Positions 7,831 to 16,676 are shown, counted from the first letter of the stretch. The stretch: DNA of 64,000 nucleotides from UBA7359 sp963976795 (GCA_963976795.1 CAXBLT010000002.1:1-64000); one strand, 5' to 3'. A program made the numbers and translations. The notes: generated by a model from the letters alone, not told the origin.

Positions 7831-10044
7831 TTAAATTTCGAAATCATCATCCAGTTGCCAAAAGGCTTTAAAATGTTTGCCATATCCATCAAAGCAGACA
7901 GATTTTCTATACATCACCAAGAGCTCATCACGCATATCTTTTTCAATTATTTTTTTACGTTCTTCTGCCCACCATTGTTTGGCTGGCACGGATTCAGAAC
8001 GACGACGTTCAAACAGTTTTTCTCTCTCCGCCTTTGTTTCAGATTCATTTAAAGTAACCTGATTATTTTTATCTTTGCTCGCGACAACCCCGTACATAAC
8101 TTTTGCAAATCCTTCTGGTATTTGCCCGATTCTGATGTCCTCTATTACGGCATTGATATCTCTTTCCAAAGGGTCGCCCCAACCACCAGAACCACCGGCA
8201 GCATTAGCCCATAAATCATTTTCGCCCATTGATTGTTCAGGCGGATCATATTTCCATCCCTTTACATCACCTTTAATCTTTCCTTCTTTTGCATACTCAA
8301 GTAATTCTCCCGCCGTAGTTGGCGTATCACCACCCGCAGCAAAAATCTCGTCCATATTTGTGTTCTTGGCTGTCACGGTGACCACGCCAGGCGCGGGATA
8401 ACCACCATTCATTCCTAATGAAACATAAGAACTCAACGAGGTAGCAACACCAGCTCGTGTAATACCGAGACGCTGTCCCGTTTCTTTCATCCAATGAACA
8501 GCTGTCTGCCCAATCCCGCCTCGATGCTTGCCATGCCCACAGTATCCGGGTTCAAGTTTTCGACCTAAATGGTGTGTTGGTGGAATAAGATATTCAAATT
8601 CTTCTGAATTACCGATATTGCATAACTGAGTATGCGAACACCATGCAGTCGGCATACCGTCTTTAAATGGATAGGCACCCATTGCGGTTCCCCCTACCCA
8701 TTCAAAGTTCGTAAAACCATAGGGCGTGCCATCGGTCAATACGCCACTACCCTGAACACCTTCCCAGGCATCATCAACAGCAAACGCTTCTTCCAGATAA
8801 CCGCGCATAAAGAAAGATAAATGTGCCGCGTTACCGGCAACACATTCCATTTGCATGGACTGCGCCCAAATATTTGCACAGGAAGCAAATTCGGTGTCGG
8901 GATTATAGATACTGCCTTTATGATAAATACTTTCGACATTCATTTTGACACCACCCGTCGCCTTGACGTTATGAGCAAACGTGGTTGTCATTTGCAGATG
9001 CAAGGCAACATCGGCACCGCCGGGATAACCATTAAACCCATGATAACCCCAGCGAGAAGAACCTTCGGTATCCCAGACCAGACTGCCTTTTTTATCGACA
9101 CTCAATACACCATGGACATGTATCAGCTCATCTTTATCAGCATGCTGCCATATTTCCTGCTGGCCTTTAAGCATGGATATCCTGAAACAACTACCTTCAT
9201 ACCGACCTGGCACCATAGTGGCTCGCATATTATCGAGAATCATTCTGCGACTCTCTTCAATAATTTCTTTACAGGCCTGCTTGTAGTACTCGACACCAAA
9301 CTCTTTGATTATCTCATGAAGAGAACTATGAATCATGGAACAACCCGCCAGTCGCATCTTGTCATCCAGAACATTCATTGCACCGGCACGCGTGCGACGC
9401 ATCCAAAGGTTTTCCCACCACTTTGCCTGCCGCAGGTTTTCTCCTGTTTTCATCGGCGGAAAAACAAAACCATCCATGAATGTGTCAACGGTAAATACCG
9501 GCCAACTACCCGCCTGCGGCGCACCTGCTTCCATAATGTGATTGACGGAACAAGCCCATGCCACCACTTCGCCTTCGATAGCAATTGGAACCAGAGTATA
9601 GGTGTCACCAGGGTGTGGCGCACCTGATGTCATAGGGTCATCTGCTCCGAAAACATCACCATCGTTAATACCCGGGTTTTCTTCAAACCCGTTATCGATC
9701 ATGTGTTTAACCGAAACAGGGAAAGCGGCCGCGTGAGAAATAAAACCTAATGAAATGGTGAGTACATCGCCCTCAGCCGTTGTTAATGCCCAGAGGGATT
9801 CACCCATCTCACGTCCACCCGGGCTGGCAGCAACAAACCGGGCCTTTTCTCTGGCAGCAAAAACAGACGACTGTAGCCGTGAAAAAAAACGTTCATATTT
9901 AATCGGGTCTTGCTCTTTCAGCGTTAGCTTTTTAATGCCCCAATAATGTCCCGTTTCATTATAAAGTTCATCACGCTTTTTAAGCTTGAACTCCAGCGTC
10001 TTCTCGACTGCAAGACCAGCCTCTTCTCTTATCATGGTTTCCAT
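7831..10044 (-). CDS. acxB: Acetone carboxylase-type alpha subunit (HyuB family)
   Basis: This 737-residue protein is the large HyuB-like catalytic subunit. H144 and D147 in APHPGDTYT and H169 in VNHIMEAG have H-x2-D-x21-H spacing, the same as the Mn(II) ligands I recall for Xanthobacter acetone carboxylase (His150, Asp153, His175). That argues for carboxylation chemistry rather than hydantoin or oxoproline hydrolysis. The gene is first in the operon acxB-acxC-acxA-synthetase-SDR, with RBS GAGGAG before ATG 10044. Long open frames on the opposite strand here are shadows of its codon bias. No truncation is seen; length is somewhat below the ~775 residues I recall for Xanthobacter. Confidence 0.87.
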   Translation of the reverse strand: METMIREEAGLAVEKTLEFKLKKRDELYNETGHYWGIKKLTLKEQDPIKYERFFSRLQSSVFAAREKARFVAASPGGREMGESLWALTTAEGDVLTISLGFISHAAAFPVSVKHMIDNGFEENPGINDGDVFGADDPMTSGAPHPGDTYTLVPIAIEGEVVAWACSVNHIMEAGAPQAGSWPVFTVDTFMDGFVFPPMKTGENLRQAKWWENLWMRRTRAGAMNVLDDKMRLAGCSMIHSSLHEIIKEFGVEYYKQACKEIIEESRRMILDNMRATMVPGRYEGSCFRISMLKGQQEIWQHADKDELIHVHGVLSVDKKGSLVWDTEGSSRWGYHGFNGYPGGADVALHLQMTTTFAHNVKATGGVKMNVESIYHKGSIYNPDTEFASCANIWAQSMQMECVAGNAAHLSFFMRGYLEEAFAVDDAWEGVQGSGVLTDGTPYGFTNFEWVGGTAMGAYPFKDGMPTAWCSHTQLCNIGNSEEFEYLIPPTHHLGRKLEPGYCGHGKHRGGIGQTAVHWMKETGQRLGITRAGVATSLSSYVSLGMNGGYPAPGVVTVTAKNTNMDEIFAAGGDTPTTAGELLEYAKEGKIKGDVKGWKYDPPEQSMGENDLWANAAGGSGGWGDPLERDINAVIEDIRIGQIPEGFAKVMYGVVASKDKNNQVTLNESETKAEREKLFERRRSESVPAKQWWAEERKKIIEKDMRDELLVMYRKSVCFDGYGKHFKAFWQLDDDFEI

Positions 10045-10114
10045 GTTTCGCTCTCCTCGGAAAATTTTATCCGTCAGATTTCAATTCATTTATCACAATG
10101 CCATCGGGTCTACT

Positions 10115-10127
10115 ACCTTATTAAGGT
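10115..10127. promoter_or_regulatory. Palindrome in the acxB upstream region
   Basis: ACCTTA-T-TAAGGT is a perfect 6+6 palindrome about 70 bp upstream of the acxB start, in the 147-bp gap after the thiolase gene. It does not match the TAACA-N2-TGTTA sites elsewhere in the island. It may be an operator for a different regulator or part of a weak terminator for the thiolase unit. I saw no convincing sigma-54 promoter here. Confidence 0.3.
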
Positions 10128-10191
10128 TATTTCTATAATTCGTTTGTCCTGTATTTAGCTCACGCTTGCTACCTAGGCTCAACAGTAATTT

Positions 10192-11394
10192 TTATCCATG
10201 TTCAATAATCATTGCGATACCCTGCCCCACACCAATGCACATTGTACATAAGGCATATTGACCGTGCTTACGTTGCAACTCATATGCGGCTGTGGTGACA
10301 AGACGCGCACCACTCATGCCTAGCGGGTGTCCTAAGGCAATAGCGCCGCCATTTGGATTCACCCTGATATCATCATCAGCAAGCTGCAAGCCTTGCATGA
10401 CAGCTAAACTTTGCGCAGCAAAGGCTTCATTTAACTCAATGACATCCATTTGTTCCAGTCTTAAACCAGCATTTTTTAATACTTTACGGGTCGCATCTAC
10501 CGGACCATAACCCATAATCCTTGGTTCCAACCCCGACGTAGCCATACCAATAACTCTCGCTAAAGGATTTAGTCCTCGGGCTTTCATCTCATCCTCGGAT
10601 GCCAGTAACAGGGCACAAGCACCATCATTAATGCCAGATGCATTACCAGCAGTCACTGTCCCATTTTTTTTGAAGGGTGTTCCTAGCTTCGCCAGGGCTT
10701 CCAAAGTACTAGGGCGCGGATGCTCATCGACAGAAAAACTTTTCGTTTCTTTACGATTCACCTTTATCGTTACGGGTACAATTTCTTTTTCAAATACCCC
10801 TTTTTGTTGCGCTTGCTGTGTTTTTTCCTGGCTTCTCAGTGCAAACGTATCTTGATCTTGTCGACTAATATTAAATTGTTCCGCAACATTTTCTGCGGTC
10901 TCAGGCATGCTATCAACACCATACTGCTCTGCTAATTTTTTATTAACAAAACGCCAACCCATCGTTGTGTCATATATTTCTGCATTACGGGAAAAGGGGG
11001 TTTCTGCTTTGGGCATCACAAAAGGCGCTCGAGACATTTGTTCGACACCACCGGCAATGAGCAGGGATTGCTCCCCAGAGATAATTGCTCTTGCTGCTGT
11101 GCCTATCGCGTCCATACCAGAACCACATAGACGGTTAATCGTCATAGCAGGCACAGAAGGAGGTAAACCAGCAAGCAAACCAGACATTCTTGCAACATTA
11201 CGATTATCTTCACCGGCTTGATTAGCACAACCATAATAAAGGTCATTAAGATCATCCCAGTTAAGCTGTGGGTTTCTTTCCATTAAGGCTTTGATCGGGA
11301 TAGCACCTAAATCATCTGCACGTACACCGGATAAGGAACCAGCAAAACGACCGATAGGTGTTCTGATTGCATCACATATATATGCTTTATTCAT
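10192..11394 (-). CDS. Acetyl-CoA acyltransferase, PcaF/PaaJ-type thiolase
   Basis: This 400-residue thiolase cleaves a 3-oxoacyl-CoA with CoA to give acetyl-CoA and a shortened acyl-CoA. It has the nucleophile C90 in INRLCGSG, the NEAFAAQ motif, the histidine in GGAIALGHPLG and the second cysteine C386 in CIGVGQG. The N-terminal RTPIGRFAGSLSGVRADDLG is characteristic of 3-oxoadipyl-CoA thiolases (PcaF, PaaJ). No other aromatic-pathway gene is here, so it more likely serves the 3-oxoacyl-CoA made downstream of the carboxylase. Its ATG directly follows the stop of the flavoenzyme gene, so the two are translationally coupled. Confidence 0.88.
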   Translation of the reverse strand: MNKAYICDAIRTPIGRFAGSLSGVRADDLGAIPIKALMERNPQLNWDDLNDLYYGCANQAGEDNRNVARMSGLLAGLPPSVPAMTINRLCGSGMDAIGTAARAIISGEQSLLIAGGVEQMSRAPFVMPKAETPFSRNAEIYDTTMGWRFVNKKLAEQYGVDSMPETAENVAEQFNISRQDQDTFALRSQEKTQQAQQKGVFEKEIVPVTIKVNRKETKSFSVDEHPRPSTLEALAKLGTPFKKNGTVTAGNASGINDGACALLLASEDEMKARGLNPLARVIGMATSGLEPRIMGYGPVDATRKVLKNAGLRLEQMDVIELNEAFAAQSLAVMQGLQLADDDIRVNPNGGAIALGHPLGMSGARLVTTAAYELQRKHGQYALCTMCIGVGQGIAMIIEHG

Positions 11395-12564
11395 TTATGA
11401 AAGAGCCCAGCCAAAATAAATTCGACTGTTCGCAGTCCGCTGCGAACTTCTTGCGCGCCTTTCTAACCACCACCCATACTGCGGCGGCCATTTCTCAAAT
11501 TTTGTATCAAGACCAAAGTGCTGAGCAGCATGTCTAGGCCAATAGGGATCATTTAACGCTGCCCGACCTATGGCAATTAGATCCGCCTGTTCAGACTGTA
11601 AGATCAATTCCGCTTGCTCAGGCTCAGTTATCAAGCCTACAGCAGACACCGGTATGCCCGCTTGTTTAAGTGCTTCCGCCAGAAAAACCTGAAACCCGGG
11701 TGTTCTTGGTAGAGCTTGCTCGCGTGTTACGCCAAGACCACCACTCGAACAATCAATCAAATCTACACCCAAATCAATCAAGTGTTTTGCCAACTGGATA
11801 GTATCAGCGACTGACCAACCGACATCGATACCATCAACCACCGAGATTCGAAAAAAAAGTGGTTTGTTCTCCGGCCAATTCGCACGAACCGCCTCAACGA
11901 CTTCACACGCTAAGCGCACTCTACCCTTCTCACCACCGTAGGCATCCGTTCGTGTATTGGTTAACGGTGATAAAAATTCACTGATCAGATATCCATGGGC
12001 ACCATGAATTTCCAAAACATCAAAGCCAGCTTTATTAGCACGAGCCGCTGCGTGTCCCCAGTGTTCAACCAAAGCTGTAATCTCACTTAGTGTTAATACC
12101 GCTGGCGATGGCCAGTTGGGCGCACAGGGTTGATCAACAGGTCCTACTATCTGCCAAGGTGCTTTACCCCGGGATGCATCACTGTCATCTAAAAAACTAC
12201 CCCCTTCCCAAGGCGGTCTTGATGATCCTTTTGCCCCGGCATGGGCCAACTGAACCCCAATTTTAGTGCCTTGCTGGTGTGCATAATCAATAATGGGGTC
12301 TAATGGTGGCAAATGTTCATCTGACCATAAGCCAAGATCACCCGCACTGATCCGTCCTCTTGCTTCAACGGCTGTTGCTTCCATCATGATCAAACCGGCT
12401 CCACCCAATACATACTGAGCATAGTGTGCAAAATGTTTACCCAGTGCTTTACCATCGGTCTCAGCCTGATAGATACACATCGGAGAAATCATGATTCGAT
12501 TGAATAGCTCAATTTCCCGTACCCGCCATGAACTGAAAAGAAGAGGGGTTTTACACTGAGTCAT
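11395..12564 (-). CDS. NADH:flavin oxidoreductase of the Old Yellow Enzyme family (YqjM-like)
   Basis: This 389-residue FMN-binding TIM barrel lacks the extra FeS/FAD domains of 2,4-dienoyl-CoA reductase and is of the YqjM/xenobiotic-reductase size. The substrate-binding histidine pair is in EIHGAHGYLISEF, followed by SPLTNTRTDAYGG, and the phosphate-binding part includes CSSGG and IAIGRAALNDPYW. These enzymes reduce the C=C bond of activated enones. It is the first gene of a two-gene unit with the thiolase. A TetR-type operator candidate lies 41 bp upstream, shared with the divergent DUF35 gene. Here it may saturate an alpha,beta-unsaturated ketone intermediate. Confidence 0.87.
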   Translation of the reverse strand: MTQCKTPLLFSSWRVREIELFNRIMISPMCIYQAETDGKALGKHFAHYAQYVLGGAGLIMMEATAVEARGRISAGDLGLWSDEHLPPLDPIIDYAHQQGTKIGVQLAHAGAKGSSRPPWEGGSFLDDSDASRGKAPWQIVGPVDQPCAPNWPSPAVLTLSEITALVEHWGHAAARANKAGFDVLEIHGAHGYLISEFLSPLTNTRTDAYGGEKGRVRLACEVVEAVRANWPENKPLFFRISVVDGIDVGWSVADTIQLAKHLIDLGVDLIDCSSGGLGVTREQALPRTPGFQVFLAEALKQAGIPVSAVGLITEPEQAELILQSEQADLIAIGRAALNDPYWPRHAAQHFGLDTKFEKWPPQYGWWLERRARSSQRTANSRIYFGWALS

Positions 12565-12604
12565 GCACGTTTCCTATAGATAGAACACAAGTAGAATTTA
12601 AATA

Positions 12605-12616
12605 TAACAACTGTTA
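12605..12616. promoter_or_regulatory. Candidate TetR operator between divergent units
   Basis: TAACA-AC-TGTTA followed by GAATT is a palindrome between the flavoenzyme gene (start 12564, minus) and the DUF35 gene (start 12673, plus). The same core TAACA-N2-TGTTAG-AATT occurs at 16677-16690 ahead of the acyl-CoA dehydrogenase operon. This suggests control of both units by the TetR protein at 16761-17411. Confidence 0.6.
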
Positions 12617-12672
12617 GAATTTAACGCAAATTGCATAAGCCTCTTTAACGTTAGGGTGCTGAGAGAGGAATA

Positions 12673-13062
12673 GTGAGCCAAAATATCAACAAAGATTCCG
12701 GGCCAGATCAAACCTGGTTCGACTATTTAAAAGATCAAACTTTAGCGTTACCCAAGTGCACAGAATGCGAAAAGTTTCACTTCTTTCCTCGCATTGTCTG
12801 TCCTCATTGCGGTTGTTTTTCGCTTGAATGGCAGCCACTCTCCGGAACCGGAGAGATCTATTCATGCACAACAATTCACCGCAAACCCGAGCGTGGCGGC
12901 AACTACAATGTTAGTCTTATCACGCTGGATGAAGGGCCAAGAATGATGAGCCGTGTTGAAGGTATCGAACCTGAATCAATTAAGATTGGCACGAAAGTTA
13001 CCACCTCAATTAATAACAAACAGCCCCCTTTTGTGATTACCACCCCTTTAACACAGTCCTAA
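12673..13062 (+). CDS. DUF35 zinc-ribbon/OB-fold protein, thiolase or aldolase partner
   Basis: This 129-residue protein has a rubredoxin-like zinc ribbon with C29/C32 (KCTEC) and C43/C46 (CPHC) followed by an OB-fold (SGTGEIYSCTTIHRKPE). DUF35 proteins bind acyl-CoA and are partners of thiolase-like lipid-transfer proteins, including retro-aldolases of steroid side-chain breakdown. The start is GTG 12673 with GAGG at 12665-12668. The next reading frame begins 2 bp after its stop and is the beginning of such a thiolase-like protein, now truncated. This is the only intact plus-strand gene of the island. Confidence 0.82.
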   Translation: MSQNINKDSGPDQTWFDYLKDQTLALPKCTECEKFHFFPRIVCPHCGCFSLEWQPLSGTGEIYSCTTIHRKPERGGNYNVSLITLDEGPRMMSRVEGIEPESIKIGTKVTTSINNKQPPFVITTPLTQS

Positions 13063-13064
13063 GC

Positions 13065-13265
13065 ATGTCACACGAATTAAGAGTTTCATCCGCTATTGTT
13101 GGTGTCGGTCTGGCAGGTTGTGGCGAAGCACACGGTCGGAGTCCACTCAACATCTTTGCAGAAGCAACACATAACGCGCTCAATATCGAAAGCTGGAAAG
13201 TAATGAAAGGATGCTTATTTTACATCATCAGTGATGATATCCCAGTTCTCCTCACAATAGGTTAA
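13065..13265 (+). pseudogene. Truncated thiolase-like (Ltp/retro-aldolase) gene, N-terminus only
   Basis: The frame starts 2 bp after the DUF35 gene and encodes SSAIVGVGLAGCGEAHGRSP then NIFAEATHNAL, which looks like the first ~35 residues of the thiolase-like lipid-transfer family (about 385-400 residues). It then stops after 66 residues. None of the catalytic region is present, and the 71 bp up to the convergent MaoC gene do not continue the homology in any frame. The simplest reading is loss of the 3' ~83 % by deletion. The DUF35 partner has therefore lost its neighbour here, although an intact copy may exist elsewhere in the genome. Confidence 0.65.
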
Positions 13266-13336
13266 TAACTAGACCTGCCCCTGACGAATTCACACAAATA
13301 TTCATGCTACCTATTGATTAATTTGATTCCCTACAG

Positions 13337-13777
13337 CTATGTATCTTCGGTTAAAACTTGACAAGTCGCCTCGCCCTTTACGACTTCTCTGTCACCACAG
13401 TGACAGATGAGTTGGCAGCGTGCGTAGATATCATTGTCACGCTTCTCAATAAGATCGACATAGCCACTTACTCGCACTTCATCACCCGGATATACAGGGC
13501 CAAGAAAGGTAATATTTAACTCTCCACCATAGGCCCAGCCTTGCCAATTCCATTCGGACAAAACACGTGATACAAAAGCTAAGGTTAATAGTCCATGCGC
13601 AATCGTTTGGCCAAACATTGTTGTCCTGGCAAATTCGGGATCAACATGTAATGGATTAACATCACCTGAAGCATCGGCATAGGCATCAATCATATTTTGA
13701 TCTACCGGTTGTCGCAGTTCAGGTAATTCATCACCTACACTTAACGATCCATACTGTTGCAATGTATGGCTAGTCAT
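13337..13777 (-). CDS. MaoC-type hydratase, catalytic subunit
   Basis: The protein of 146 residues has a single hot-dog fold with the R-hydratase motif ASGDVNPLHVDPEFA, where D39 and H44 are the catalytic pair, followed by TIAHGLL. It would hydrate a 2-enoyl-CoA to a 3-hydroxyacyl-CoA. ATG 13777 is chosen because it overlaps the upstream stop codon as ATGA, a typical coupled start; an in-frame codon at 13792 would lengthen it by five residues. Together with the next gene it resembles the heteromeric ChsH1-ChsH2 type, in which only one chain carries the active-site residues. Confidence 0.85.
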   Translation of the reverse strand: MTSHTLQQYGSLSVGDELPELRQPVDQNMIDAYADASGDVNPLHVDPEFARTTMFGQTIAHGLLTLAFVSRVLSEWNWQGWAYGGELNITFLGPVYPGDEVRVSGYVDLIEKRDNDIYARCQLICHCGDREVVKGEATCQVLTEDT

Positions 13778-14199
13778 TCGCCTTTGCCCCAAATGCGAGT
13801 AATCATACCTGTTGTAACTAATTCACCAGTTTGATTTCTGCTTTCAGTTAGCATTTCAACATATTGACGTTCTCTTTTTATAAAAAGGCGCAGAATTTTT
13901 GCCGTAGTGTAGAGCCTTTCACCCACAATAGCCGGTCGATGAAATTTGAAATGCTGTTTAGCATGGATACCACCCGGAGGACCAACTCGTGTGCGTAGTG
14001 CTTCAATAACGTAGACCGCTGCTAACATGGGTGGCGCAAGCTGACGACCCATTTCATCCTGTTCCTTAAGCTCTGCAGTGGTGTCTCCTGTTGCATGAAT
14101 ATATTTTTCCACTCGCTCCTGGGTGACTTCAAAAACCGGTGGTGGATCTAAAAACTCATCACCCTCAACAAGACTTTTATATGCCACATAATCATTCAT
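13774..14199 (-). CDS. MaoC-like hot-dog subunit lacking the catalytic Asp/His
   Basis: This 141-residue protein is a MaoC/FAS1-type hot-dog domain (ERVEKYIHATGDTTAEL, then QLAPPMLAAVYVIEALRT). The position of the catalytic Asp-x4-His is occupied by DTTAELKEQ, with no histidine, so it is probably a substrate-binding partner. It overlaps the catalytic MaoC gene by 4 bp, which fits a stoichiometric heterodimer. In steroid-side-chain pathways such pairs hydrate bulky or branched enoyl-CoAs; ChsH2 also carries a DUF35 domain, which here is a separate gene at 12673-13062. Confidence 0.78.
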   Translation of the reverse strand: MNDYVAYKSLVEGDEFLDPPPVFEVTQERVEKYIHATGDTTAELKEQDEMGRQLAPPMLAAVYVIEALRTRVGPPGGIHAKQHFKFHRPAIVGERLYTTAKILRLFIKRERQYVEMLTESRNQTGELVTTGMITRIWGKGE

Positions 14200-14243
14200 A
14201 GTCGATGTTGCCTTTTTTCTGTCACCGTATAAAACCTTTATTT

Positions 14244-15377
14244 TTATTCCGATTGGCTAAACCGTTGCAAATGAAAATCTCGATCACCAAACAAATTATT
14301 TAACATCGTTAGCCGTTTATAATAATGAGCAACATCCAGTTCATCTGTTACGCCAATCCCGCCATGTAATTGAACCGCTTGTTCTCCCACCACAGTTCGA
14401 GCCTCACCCAAATAGACCTTGGCAGCCGACACTGCTTTGATTTGTTCACTGCGGGTACCTCCTTCCATTCTTATACTTGCTAAATACGCTAGCGATCGCA
14501 TCTGTTCTTCGGCCATAAACATATCAACAGCCCGATGCTGTAATACCTGAAAATGACCTAGCGGTTGAGAAAATTGTTTGCGAATTTTTAAATATTCAAC
14601 TGTCCGCTCACGGAGTTGACTGATCACACCAACACCTTCAGCACAAATAGCAGCAGACGCACTATCAATCACGCTTTCAATAACGGGGAAGGCGTTATCC
14701 AGTTCACCGACCAGCGCATCTAAACCAATTTCGACTTGTTCAAAAGACAGTTCTGAAGCACGTAGACCATCGACAGTATGATAGTGCCGCATCGTGATAC
14801 CAGTAGAATCTTTATCAAGCAAAAATAAAGAAATCCCCTCTTTATCACCATCATTACCACTGGTTCTGGCAGACACAATAATTTTATCTGCCGTTTCTGC
14901 ATTAAAGACCACTGACTTTTTGCCTGTTAAAGAAAATGATGATGCATGTTTCTCTGCTGTTACCGTTACGCTGGAAAGGTCGTACCTGCTTTGGCGCTCA
15001 ACATAAGCAAACGCCAGCTTTAAATTCCCTTCAATTAACTGAGGAAGCAATGTTTGCTTTTGAGCCTCACTACTGGCATTTTGAATTAGCTGTCCAGCCA
15101 ACACGACTGTGGCTAAATAAGGTTCAACAACAAGTCCTTTACCTATTGTTTCCATGACGATCATTAATCCTGTCGCACCAAAATCAAAACCACCGTATTC
15201 TTCTTCAAAAGGAATACCCAACAAACCCATCTCAGCCATGGTCTGCCAATTTTGTTCGCTATAGCCAATACCTTGTTGGCTTAGTTTTTGGCGCTGTTCA
15301 AAAGTATAATCATTTTGCAAAAACCGATTCAATGTATCCTGCAACAGGACTTGCTCTTCTGTAAATTCAAGATTCAT
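14244..15377 (-). CDS. Acyl-CoA dehydrogenase, small-type partner (PimD/ChsE-like)
   Basis: This 377-residue flavoprotein has the acyl-CoA dehydrogenase order of N-terminal helices, beta barrel and C-terminal helices with RKQFSQPLGHFQVLQHR and VQLHGGIGVTDELDVAHYYK. It resembles the small subunit of pimeloyl-CoA dehydrogenases and one chain of the ChsE heterotetramers. It follows the second dehydrogenase gene by 12 bp in one operon with the MaoC pair. Paired dehydrogenases form mixed tetramers with composite FAD sites and usually take branched, cyclic or dicarboxylic acyl-CoAs rather than plain fatty acids. The exact substrate cannot be read from the sequence. Confidence 0.85.
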   Translation of the reverse strand: MNLEFTEEQVLLQDTLNRFLQNDYTFEQRQKLSQQGIGYSEQNWQTMAEMGLLGIPFEEEYGGFDFGATGLMIVMETIGKGLVVEPYLATVVLAGQLIQNASSEAQKQTLLPQLIEGNLKLAFAYVERQSRYDLSSVTVTAEKHASSFSLTGKKSVVFNAETADKIIVSARTSGNDGDKEGISLFLLDKDSTGITMRHYHTVDGLRASELSFEQVEIGLDALVGELDNAFPVIESVIDSASAAICAEGVGVISQLRERTVEYLKIRKQFSQPLGHFQVLQHRAVDMFMAEEQMRSLAYLASIRMEGGTRSEQIKAVSAAKVYLGEARTVVGEQAVQLHGGIGVTDELDVAHYYKRLTMLNNLFGDRDFHLQRFSQSE

Positions 15378-15389
15378 CTATTGTCCTTT

Positions 15390-16589
15390 TTATAAACCAA
15401 GCACTGCTTTAGCAATGATGTTTTTCTGAATTTCATTAGATCCGCCATAGATTGATGTTTTTCGCCAATCAAAATAATGTGGTGCCAGGCAAGCTGCTTC
15501 TTCTGGCCCAACCGGCACTTCATCTTGCCAACCATCAATTAAAACATCTTTAAAATAAGGCAAGCTAAAATAGCCCATCGCCTCCATCAAAAGTGCTGTA
15601 ATTTTTTGCTGGACTTCAGTGCCTTTAATTTTTAACAACGAGGAGATCGAGTCCGATGCAGCTCCGGCAGAAATCTTTGATAAAGTGCGCAAGCAGGTCA
15701 TCTCAAGCGCCAATAACTCAATTTCAACTGCTGCAATTTTTGCACTAAAAAAGGAATCTTCCAGTAATGGTTTACCATTATGCATTTCCTTTGCAGATAA
15801 TAATTTCAATCGCTCTATTTGTTTTTTGGAACGAGGCACCTGAGCAATATTGGTCCGCTCATGTTGCAACAGGTTCTTAGCAATTACCCATCCTTCGCCT
15901 TCAACACCCACTAGATTTTCAACCGGCACTTTCACATTATCCAAAAATATCTGGTTAACCACATGTAGACCATCGATGGTAATAATCGGCTCAATAGAAA
16001 TCCCGGGGGATGTCATATCGATCAATAGAAAACTAATGCCTTTTTGCTTTTTATCTTCTTTGCTGGTTCGCACTAAAGCAAACATCATGTCGGCATAGTG
16101 ACCATGAGTGGTCCATGTTTTGGAGCCATTGATTATATAATGGTCGCCTCGATTTTCTGCCCGTGTTTGCAACGAGGCTAAATCTGAACCTGCGTTAGGC
16201 TCCGAATAGCCCTGAGCCCACCACGTATCGCTGCTCAAGATATCAGGCAAGTATTTCTGCTTTTGTTCTTCCGAGCCATACTTAATAAGAATCGGGGCAA
16301 TCATGACCAAACCAAACGAGGTCAGTCTAAGGCAATTGACAACACCACATTCCTCTTCAAAAATATATTTTTGTGTCGGTGTCCACCCTGTTCCTCCATA
16401 TTCAACAGGCCAGCTTGGCGCAATCCAGCCTTTGTCATATAGTATTTTCTGCCAAAGAACATAGTCTTCTTTTTTCAGTGCTACACCTTTGGCAACTTTA
16501 TCTTGTAGATTTTTTGGGTAATTATTTTTTAAAAATGTCCGGACTTCTTGTTGAAAAGCCTTCTCTTCAGATGTGTAATCAAGATCCAT
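15390..16589 (-). CDS. Acyl-CoA dehydrogenase, large-type partner (PimC/ChsE-like)
   Basis: The protein is 399 residues from ATG 16589. A TTG at 16604 would extend it by five residues, but the GGAG ribosome-binding site for the ATG lies inside that extension, so the ATG is preferred. Family motifs are AQGYSEPNAGSDLASLQT, NGSKTWTTHGHYADMM and the C-terminal IYGGSNEIQKNIIAK. It is the first gene of the four-gene operon (two dehydrogenases, two MaoC subunits). A perfect CTAACA-N2-TGTTAG palindrome lies 88 bp upstream and suggests control by the neighbouring TetR protein. Confidence 0.87.
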   Translation of the reverse strand: MDLDYTSEEKAFQQEVRTFLKNNYPKNLQDKVAKGVALKKEDYVLWQKILYDKGWIAPSWPVEYGGTGWTPTQKYIFEEECGVVNCLRLTSFGLVMIAPILIKYGSEEQKQKYLPDILSSDTWWAQGYSEPNAGSDLASLQTRAENRGDHYIINGSKTWTTHGHYADMMFALVRTSKEDKKQKGISFLLIDMTSPGISIEPIITIDGLHVVNQIFLDNVKVPVENLVGVEGEGWVIAKNLLQHERTNIAQVPRSKKQIERLKLLSAKEMHNGKPLLEDSFFSAKIAAVEIELLALEMTCLRTLSKISAGAASDSISSLLKIKGTEVQQKITALLMEAMGYFSLPYFKDVLIDGWQDEVPVGPEEAACLAPHYFDWRKTSIYGGSNEIQKNIIAKAVLGL

Positions 16590-16676
16590 AATACCGTGCT
16601 CCAACTGAATCGTTTTTCATAGACTCGCTATTATCTTAAAGGGAATTTCATCTACCGCTAACACAAGATAAAGATA

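Noticed and set aside
8821..9627. 268-residue open frame on the plus strand opposite acxB
   Set aside because: It has no family resemblance and no ribosome-binding site, and it lies wholly opposite a well-supported gene, so it is a shadow frame.
10192..11394. A beta-ketoadipate pathway gene set
   Set aside because: Only the PcaF-like thiolase fits. No pcaI/J, ring-cleavage or muconate genes are present, so aromatic degradation is not supported here.
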